Below, one piece after another: positions 5,670-9,941 of a stretch of DNA of 9,941 nt; positions within the stretch are counted from its first letter, which is position 1, and the number at the start of each line of letters is the position of its first letter. The notes under the pieces are model-generated. The model made no database searches, was not told where the DNA came from, and worked only from the letters and a program-made list of their open reading frames with translations. Location: positions 1 to 9,941 of the forward strand of contig DAIOGA010000028.1 in the NCBI GenBank assembly GCA_036745495.1, given 5' to 3'. Source of the DNA: Methylopumilus sp036745495 (GTDB lineage Bacteria > Pseudomonadota > Gammaproteobacteria > Burkholderiales > Methylophilaceae). The position numbers were made by a program, and so were the translations under genes.

Positions 5670-6665
5670 CGCGAGTTGCCATCTAGGTTTTACTGCAAAA
5701 CCAAGATCACGTTTTAAAGAAGTTTCCAATCGCATCGCACCAGCAAAAGCAATCATCGCTCCGTTGTCTGTACAAAATTCTAAGCGCGGAAAAAATACTT
5801 CATAATTTTTTTGAGTTAATTCAGTTTTTAATTTTTGACGTAATTGTTTATTAGCGCCTACACCGCCTGATACAACTAGTTGTTTTAAATTGGTTTGATC
5901 TAATGCAGATAAACATTTTTTAGTTAAAACATCTGTGATCGCCTCTTGAAATGCAAACGCAACATTGGCTTTAATTTCATCTGTTAAATTTTCTTGCGCG
6001 CGAATGAGATGAAGTACTGCTGTTTTTAATCCGCTAAAACTAAAATTTAAATCTTTGGTGTGAATAAGAGGTCTTGGTAAATCAAAATGAGATTTACCTT
6101 TTTCAGCTAAAAGAGATAAAGCCAAACCACCTGGATAACCTAAACCTAATAATTGTGCAGTTTTATCAAAAGCTTCCCCTGCGGCATCATCTAAAGTATC
6201 TCCAATGATTTCGTATTGACCCATTTTTTTCACATGAATAATTTGTGTGTGACCACCTGAAACAAGGAGTGCCAAAAAAGGAAAAGTGGGAGCATCTTTT
6301 TCCAATAAGGGTGCTAATAGATGGCCTTCTAAATGGTGGATTGGGATAGTAGGAATTTGAAGGGAAAAAGCCAAGGCTTCAGCAAGCGAGCTCCCAACTA
6401 ACAAAGCCCCAGATAAACCGGGCCCTTGTGTATAGGCGATCGCATCAATCGCTTCTTTTTTAATTCCCGTTTTCTTAAAAAGAGTCTCAAGGAGAGGCAA
6501 AATAAGTCTAATATGGTCTCGGGACGCTAATTCAGGAACCACACCACCATAAGCTTCATGAAGATCGACCTGGGAATGGAGAGTATGGCCTAAAAGACCT
6601 TTTTCACTGTCAAAAAGGGCCAATCCGGTCTCGTCACAGGAGGTTTCAATACCAAGTACCAACAT
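5667..6665 (-). CDS. tsaD: tRNA N6-threonylcarbamoyladenosine transferase subunit TsaD
   Basis: Catalytic subunit that transfers threonylcarbamoyl to A37 of ANN-decoding tRNAs (t6A), acting with TsaB and TsaE on the product of TsaC. The protein is 332 residues, the normal bacterial length. It opens with LGIETSCDETG, an ASKHA-fold ATPase start, and has GGVVPELASRDH (40-51), the metal-binding HHLEGH (H111, H115), LVSGGHTQ (134-141), GDTLDDAAGEAFDK (155-168), VVSGGVGANK and CTDNGAMIA with D300. The frame stays open for 55 more codons to an ATG at 6830. That extension has no family similarity and runs into rpsU on the other strand, so the ATG at 6665 is chosen. No good Shine-Dalgarno site precedes it. 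Divergent from rpsU. Confidence 0.96.
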   Translation of the reverse strand: MLVLGIETSCDETGLALFDSEKGLLGHTLHSQVDLHEAYGGVVPELASRDHIRLILPLLETLFKKTGIKKEAIDAIAYTQGPGLSGALLVGSSLAEALAFSLQIPTIPIHHLEGHLLAPLLEKDAPTFPFLALLVSGGHTQIIHVKKMGQYEIIGDTLDDAAGEAFDKTAQLLGLGYPGGLALSLLAEKGKSHFDLPRPLIHTKDLNFSFSGLKTAVLHLIRAQENLTDEIKANVAFAFQEAITDVLTKKCLSALDQTNLKQLVVSGGVGANKQLRQKLKTELTQKNYEVFFPRLEFCTDNGAMIAFAGAMRLETSLKRDLGFAVKPRWQLA

Positions 6666-6699
6666 GGGGTTAAGGCTCAAAAAAGATTGATAAATGAAT

Positions 6700-6766
6700 A
6701 GATTAGCATTAAAATAATGGACTTTTCCAAAATTCCATTTGGGAAAAACACACAAAAACGCATTAT
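6700..6766. promoter_or_regulatory. Divergent tsaD / rpsU promoter region with central dyad
   Basis: The 119-base gap between tsaD and rpsU holds an inverted repeat CCAAA (6727-6731), six bases, TTTGG (6738-6742), extended by flanking TTTTCC and GGAAAA with one unpaired G. The right arm contains a -35-like TTGGGA (6739-6744) that pairs with CATTAT (6761-6766) after 16 bases, facing rpsU. The left arm contains TTGGAA on the reverse strand (6730-6725), facing tsaD, with TAATCT (6705-6700) after 19 bases. The matches are modest. The dyad may be two back-to-back -35 elements rather than an operator. Confidence 0.35.
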
Positions 6767-6784
6767 TTAAAATAAGAGAGTTTA

Positions 6785-6997
6785 ATGTCAACAGTACGTG
6801 TAAAAGAAAACGAGCCATTCGACGTAGCACTTCGTCGTTTCAAGCGCTTAATTGAGAAGACCGGTCTTATCAACGACTTACGTGCGCGTGAGTTCTATGA
6901 GAAACCAACATGGGAACGTAAACGTAAAGCTGCTGCTGCAGTGAAACGTCAGTATCGTCGTCTTCGCAATCAAATGCTCCCCCCAAAATTATTCTAA
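6785..6997 (+). CDS. rpsU: 30S ribosomal protein S21
   Basis: Small basic protein of the 30S subunit involved in initiation and mRNA binding. The 70 residues match the family throughout: RVKENEPFDVALRRFKR (5-21), LRAREFYEKPTWERKRK and the basic C-terminus RRLRNQMLPPKLF. The TGLINDLRAREFYEKPT version and the LPPKLF ending resemble betaproteobacterial S21 more than the enterobacterial protein. The ATG follows AGAGAG at 6775-6780, an acceptable Shine-Dalgarno site. It is the first gene of the rpsU-yqeY-dnaG-rpoD group, as in the macromolecular synthesis operon known from E. coli (rpsU-dnaG-rpoD). Confidence 0.97.
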   Translation: MSTVRVKENEPFDVALRRFKRLIEKTGLINDLRAREFYEKPTWERKRKAAAAVKRQYRRLRNQMLPPKLF

Positions 6998-7006
6998 TTT
7001 TTTAAG

Positions 7007-7450
7007 ATGTCCTTAAAAGTAAAAATTACTGAGGACATGAAAGAAGCTATGCGCGCTAAAGACGTTGTTCGTCTTGGCACGATTAGACTTCTTCAATCCG
7101 CTATTAAACAACGTGAAGTCGATGAACGCATTGAATTGACGGATCCGGACGTGATGGCCGTAATTGAAAAAATGTTAAAACAACGTCGTGATTCTATTGA
7201 GGCTTATGAGTCTGCAGCAAGACAAGATCTAGCGGATGCTGAAAAAGCTGAAGTAGTGATTTTACAAAGCTACCTCCCGCAAGCTCTAAGTGATGCAGAA
7301 GTGAGTAGCATTCTAGATGCCGCAATTAAAGCCGCGAATGCAACAAGCATTAAAGAGATGGGTCAAGTGATGGCCATCGTGAAACCTCAGGTGGTGGGTC
7401 GTGCAGATATGGGTAAATTATCAGTGCTGATCAAACAAAAGCTCGGTTAA
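7007..7450 (+). CDS. yqeY: GatB/YqeY domain protein (YqeY-like)
   Basis: The 147-residue protein is a stand-alone YqeY domain, related to the C-terminal tRNA-binding helical domain of amidotransferase subunit GatB. Visible signatures are KEAMRAKDVVRLGTIRLL (12-29), AIKQREVDE, IEKMLKQRRDSIEAYE (53-68) and LQSYLPQALSD (86-96), ending with a GKLSVLIKQKL helix. The molecular function of stand-alone YqeY proteins is not established; tRNA interaction is inferred from the GatB relationship. It starts nine bases after the rpsU stop with no strong Shine-Dalgarno site, so it is presumably co-transcribed with rpsU. It sits between rpsU and dnaG, an arrangement common in betaproteobacteria, and is followed by a terminator. 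Confidence 0.92.
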   Translation: MSLKVKITEDMKEAMRAKDVVRLGTIRLLQSAIKQREVDERIELTDPDVMAVIEKMLKQRRDSIEAYESAARQDLADAEKAEVVILQSYLPQALSDAEVSSILDAAIKAANATSIKEMGQVMAIVKPQVVGRADMGKLSVLIKQKLG

Positions 7451-7481
7451 AAATTCAATATAAAAAATTAAAAAAATGATG

Positions 7482-7509
7482 AGGGAGCTTAAGGCTCCTT
7501 TTTATTTTT
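7482..7509 (+). terminator. Intrinsic terminator between yqeY and dnaG
   Basis: GGAGC (7484-7488) and GCTCC (7494-7498) form a stem with loop TTAAG. It can be extended outward by a G-T and an A-T pair and is followed by TTTTTATTTTT (7499-7509). It is positioned like the internal terminator between rpsU and dnaG in the E. coli operon, which keeps primase expression well below that of S21. Here it would separate rpsU-yqeY from dnaG. Confidence 0.82.
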
Positions 7510-7513
7510 AAGC

Positions 7514-7519
7514 TATGAT
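7514..7519 (+). promoter_or_regulatory. Candidate -10 element just upstream of dnaG
   Basis: TATGAT lies 9 bases before the dnaG ATG. If it is used, the transcript would begin about three bases before the start codon, giving an almost leaderless mRNA. No good -35 element is found at 16-19 bases upstream, where the sequence is the terminator stem. Low confidence. Confidence 0.25.
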
Positions 7520-7528
7520 TAAACGCAT

Positions 7529-9280
7529 ATGATTCCAGAGTCATTCATTCAAGAACTTTTAAATCGTGTCGATGTCATCGATGTCATCGATAAAAGTGTG
7601 CCTTTAAAAAAAGCAGGTAGTAACTATGTCGCTTGCTGTCCTTTCCATCAAGAGAAGTCACCTTCATTTACGGTAAGCCCTTCCAAGCAGTTTTATCACT
7701 GCTTTGGTTGTGGTGCGCATGGCTCCGCTTTAAGTTTTCTCATTGAATATCAAGGCATGAGCTTTGTGGATGCTGTGGAAGATCTTGCTAAATCAGTGGG
7801 CTTAACCGTCCCCCAAGACACACAAAAAATTTCACCTGAAGCCAAAGAAAAAAATTTAGCTTTAGGTGAGGCATTACAAATGGCTTCTCAGTATTATCAA
7901 AGCGCTTTGAAAAAATCAGAACGCGCGATTGAGTATTTAAAAAAACGTGGACTCACAGGACAAATCGCTAAAACATTTCAATTAGGTTACGCACCTGAAG
8001 GTTGGCAAAACTTAGAAAGCATATTTAAAAAATACGATGACGAAGCACTTAATATTGCAGGCCTTGTTTTAAAGAACGATCAAGGGAAACGCTACGATCG
8101 TTTTCGTGATCGCATCATGTTTCCGATTCACAATATGAAGGGCGAAATTATTGGATTCGGCGGGCGTGTGATTAATCCTGAAGACACTCCTAAATATTAC
8201 AACTCACCCGAAACCCCACTTTTTCAAAAGAGCCAAGAGCTCTACGGTCTTTTTGCAGCGCGCCGATCCATTCGTGAAAAAGGCTGTGTGTTGGTTGTCG
8301 AGGGTTATATGGATGTGGTAGGTCTCGCACAATTTGGTGTGATGAATTCAGTTGCAACATTAGGTACGGCGACATCTGCATTTCATATTAAAAAATTAAT
8401 GCGTCAAACCGATACGATCATTTTTTGTTTTGATGGCGACAATGCTGGTAAAGCGGCAGCATGGCGCGCTATGCTGAATGCTTTGCCTAGCGTGAATGAC
8501 AAGGTTGTTTTGAAATTCTTATTTTTACCTGAAGAGCATGATCCTGATAGCTTTATAAGAGCACACAGCAAAGAAGCGTTTGAAGCGATGATGCATGATG
8601 CGATGCCTTTGTCGCAATATTTAGTGCAACACTTAACTGAAAAAAATCATTTAGCCACGCAAGAAGATAAGGTGAAATTTCTCAACGAAGCTGAACCTAT
8701 CTTAAAAGAAATTACTGCACCTAAATTAAGCTTACTCTTACGGAAACGTTTTGCAGAATTACTGCATTTGAATGACAAAGAAATGGATCAATTGCTGCAT
8801 GTGGCACAACCTCAAATGCAAACTAATAAAACCAATATCAAAACGAAGGGAAAACTTCCCTCCTCAGTTAAACGTAAATTTGTTTTGCTTCTTATTTTAA
8901 AACCTCAGCTTGCCATTACTGAAGATTTGGCTTTGGCTCAAAGCGATAGTTTTGAAGATGATTTGCTTAAAAAAGTCTTAGAGATTGCCTTAAATCAACC
9001 CGAATCGAAACCCTCCTCTATCCTCCACGGTCTAAAGTCACAAGTGGATAATGTGGTCATGGATTTGGTCAATGAGGAACTCACCCATTTTGATGATCAA
9101 ATCCATTTTGAGTCCGAAATTGAGGGGGCGAGGAAGACATTGCTAGAGCAAGTAAAAGCATCGAAAACGAAAGCCCATTTTAGTGCTTTGAAAGACAAGC
9201 CTTTGAGTAGCTTAACTTTGGAAGAAAAAGAGCACCTTAAAACCCTCACGCAAAGACCCAAAACACCCCCTAGCACTTAA
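7529..9280 (+). CDS. dnaG: DNA primase DnaG
   Basis: Makes RNA primers for replication and acts with the DnaB helicase at the fork. The 583-residue protein has the family layout. The N-terminal CHC2 zinc domain carries C37, H40, C58 and C61 (CPFH...CFGC). The RNA polymerase core includes YAPEGW, DRIMFPIHN and GFGGRVI. The TOPRIM domain has E258 in VVEGYMDVV and D302/D304 in FDGDNAGKAA, equivalent to E. coli E265, D309 and D311. From about 430 onward is a less conserved C-terminal helicase-binding region. The first ATG gives the expected MIPESFIQELLNRVDVIDVI start, though no Shine-Dalgarno site is visible. It follows a terminator, so it is expressed by read-through or from a weak local promoter. 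Confidence 0.97.
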   Translation: MIPESFIQELLNRVDVIDVIDKSVPLKKAGSNYVACCPFHQEKSPSFTVSPSKQFYHCFGCGAHGSALSFLIEYQGMSFVDAVEDLAKSVGLTVPQDTQKISPEAKEKNLALGEALQMASQYYQSALKKSERAIEYLKKRGLTGQIAKTFQLGYAPEGWQNLESIFKKYDDEALNIAGLVLKNDQGKRYDRFRDRIMFPIHNMKGEIIGFGGRVINPEDTPKYYNSPETPLFQKSQELYGLFAARRSIREKGCVLVVEGYMDVVGLAQFGVMNSVATLGTATSAFHIKKLMRQTDTIIFCFDGDNAGKAAAWRAMLNALPSVNDKVVLKFLFLPEEHDPDSFIRAHSKEAFEAMMHDAMPLSQYLVQHLTEKNHLATQEDKVKFLNEAEPILKEITAPKLSLLLRKRFAELLHLNDKEMDQLLHVAQPQMQTNKTNIKTKGKLPSSVKRKFVLLLILKPQLAITEDLALAQSDSFEDDLLKKVLEIALNQPESKPSSILHGLKSQVDNVVMDLVNEELTHFDDQIHFESEIEGARKTLLEQVKASKTKAHFSALKDKPLSSLTLEEKEHLKTLTQRPKTPPST

Positions 9281-9288
9281 GCCTTTCA

Positions 9289-9317
9289 TTGACCAAAAAG
9301 GCCCTTTTTGGTACACT
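9289..9317 (+). promoter_or_regulatory. rpoD promoter with a 21-bp palindrome in its spacer
   Basis: A -35 element TTGACC (9289-9294, five of six consensus bases) and a -10 element TACACT (9312-9317, four of six) are exactly 17 bases apart. The predicted start is near 9324, giving a leader of about 66 bases. The spacer is a perfect inverted repeat: ACCAAAAAGG (9292-9301), C9302, CCTTTTTGGT (9303-9312). It could be an operator, a hairpin ending dnaG transcripts (11 bases past the dnaG stop, but with no following T-run), or both. Confidence 0.55.
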
Positions 9318-9389
9318 TGAAGGTTACGCGTTTATTTATATTTTGTTGATTTATAAGGCAAAATAAGCCCTAACAAGAAGAGGTAGAGC

Positions 9390-9941
9390 ATGGCCAGACC
9401 AAAAAAAGACCCGTCGCAAAAAAAGAACCCCAAAATGAAAGATTTCTACGGAAATGCGAATGATGCAAATCCTAAAGATGTCGAAGAGCGACGTACCCGT
9501 CTTAAAACCTTAATCGTGCTTGGTAAAGAGCGAGGCTATCTCACTTACGCTGAAATTAACGATCACCTCCCAGACGAAATTCAAGAGTCAGAACAAATCG
9601 AAGGCATTGTCAGCATGATCAACGATATGGGGATTATGGTGTATGAACAAGCCCCTGATGCAGAAGCGCTTCTTATGGCGGATGTGCCACCCCCTGTGAC
9701 GGATGAAGAGGCCGCTGAAGAGGCCGAGCAAGCGTTAGCAACTGTCGATTCAGAATTTGGCAGAACGACAGATCCTGTGCGTATGTATATGCGTGAGATG
9801 GGGACTGTGGATCTACTCACACGCGAAGGCGAAATCGAAATTGCAAAACGTATTGAAGATGGCTTAAAGCACATGGTGCAAGCGATTGCTGCATGCCCTA
9901 CGACCATCACTGAACTTCTTGCGATGGTAGATAAAGTTGAA
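9390..9941 (+). CDS. rpoD: RNA polymerase primary sigma factor RpoD, 5' part
   Basis: Housekeeping sigma-70 factor that directs RNA polymerase to most promoters. Only the first 184 residues are in the window; the frame is open to the edge. A Lys-rich leader (MARPKKDPSQKKNPKMKDFY, 1-20) precedes region 1.1 (about 33-95; LIVLGKERGYLTYAEINDHL, then EGIVSMINDMGI). Region 1.2 is TTDPVRMYMREMG followed by LLTREGEIEIAKRIEDGL (about 129-165). The start of the non-conserved region follows. The acidic linker EEAAEEAEQAL lies between them. E. coli RpoD begins almost directly with region 1.1, so the basic leader of about 30 residues is extra; similar leaders are known in betaproteobacteria. The ATG has a good Shine-Dalgarno site AGAGG (9379-9383), six bases upstream. 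Confidence 0.96.
   Translation, partial: MARPKKDPSQKKNPKMKDFYGNANDANPKDVEERRTRLKTLIVLGKERGYLTYAEINDHLPDEIQESEQIEGIVSMINDMGIMVYEQAPDAEALLMADVPPPVTDEEAAEEAEQALATVDSEFGRTTDPVRMYMREMGTVDLLTREGEIEIAKRIEDGLKHMVQAIAACPTTITELLAMVDKVE

Noticed and set aside
6666..6830. Upstream extension of tsaD to an ATG at 6830
   Set aside because: The extra 55 residues have no TsaD similarity and overlap the start of rpsU. The ATG at 6665 gives the family-typical LGIETSCDETG start.
8190..8381. Reverse-strand open frame inside dnaG
   Set aside because: It is antisense to the conserved TOPRIM region of primase and has no motif of its own.
9581..9910. Reverse-strand open frame of 109 codons inside rpoD
   Set aside because: It is Ser/Ala-rich low-complexity sequence, antisense to the clearly conserved sigma factor regions 1.1 and 1.2.
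1..9941. Search for CRISPR repeats, insertion sequences, tRNA genes or phage and defence genes
   Set aside because: No regularly spaced repeats, transposase motifs, tRNA cloverleaf or accessory genes were seen. xerD is the housekeeping recombinase, not a phage or integron integrase, given its XerD-type ending and context.

Overview
The window is a compact stretch of chromosomal housekeeping genes from an AT-rich (roughly 40% G+C by eye) proteobacterium, most likely a betaproteobacterium. The S21 protein (RVKENEPFDVALRRFKR, ending LPPKLF), the S16 start (VVVADSRNRRDGRFIER), the L19 sequence and the Lys-rich N-terminus of the sigma factor all resemble betaproteobacterial proteins. Gene content and low G+C would fit a Methylophilales-type organism, but that narrower placement is a guess. 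Almost every base is coding, with no mobile element, CRISPR array, tRNA or rRNA visible.

Left part (31-1333): queE and queC overlap by 8 bases and encode two steps of 7-deazaguanine synthesis, which feeds queuosine. A convincing sigma-70-type promoter (1376-1405) with a very GC-rich discriminator then drives the operon rpsP-rimM-trmD-rplS (1453-3682). This operon makes ribosomal proteins S16 and L19, the 30S maturation factor RimM and the tRNA m1G37 methyltransferase. It ends at a strong intrinsic terminator (about 3686-3714). A run of exactly 100 N (1764-1863) sits inside the S16 tail and looks like an assembly gap.

Middle part (3735-6665): xerD (chromosome dimer resolution) runs into the reverse-strand folB (folate synthesis), and the two ends overlap by 3 bases. 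plsY (membrane phospholipid synthesis) diverges from folB and converges on the reverse-strand tsaD (tRNA t6A37 synthesis), with 3 bases between stop codons.

Right part (6785-9941): this is a betaproteobacterial version of the macromolecular synthesis operon: rpsU (start of translation), a yqeY-like gene, dnaG (primase) and the 5' end of rpoD (main sigma factor), which runs off the window. An intrinsic terminator separates yqeY from dnaG. rpoD appears to have its own promoter, whose 17-base spacer is filled by a 21-bp perfect palindrome.

I found no clearly undescribed system. The best leads are regulatory or structural: the palindrome in the rpoD promoter, a hairpin over the rimM start, shared Ala/Pro/Glu tails on S16 and L19, and the stringent-type rpsP promoter.
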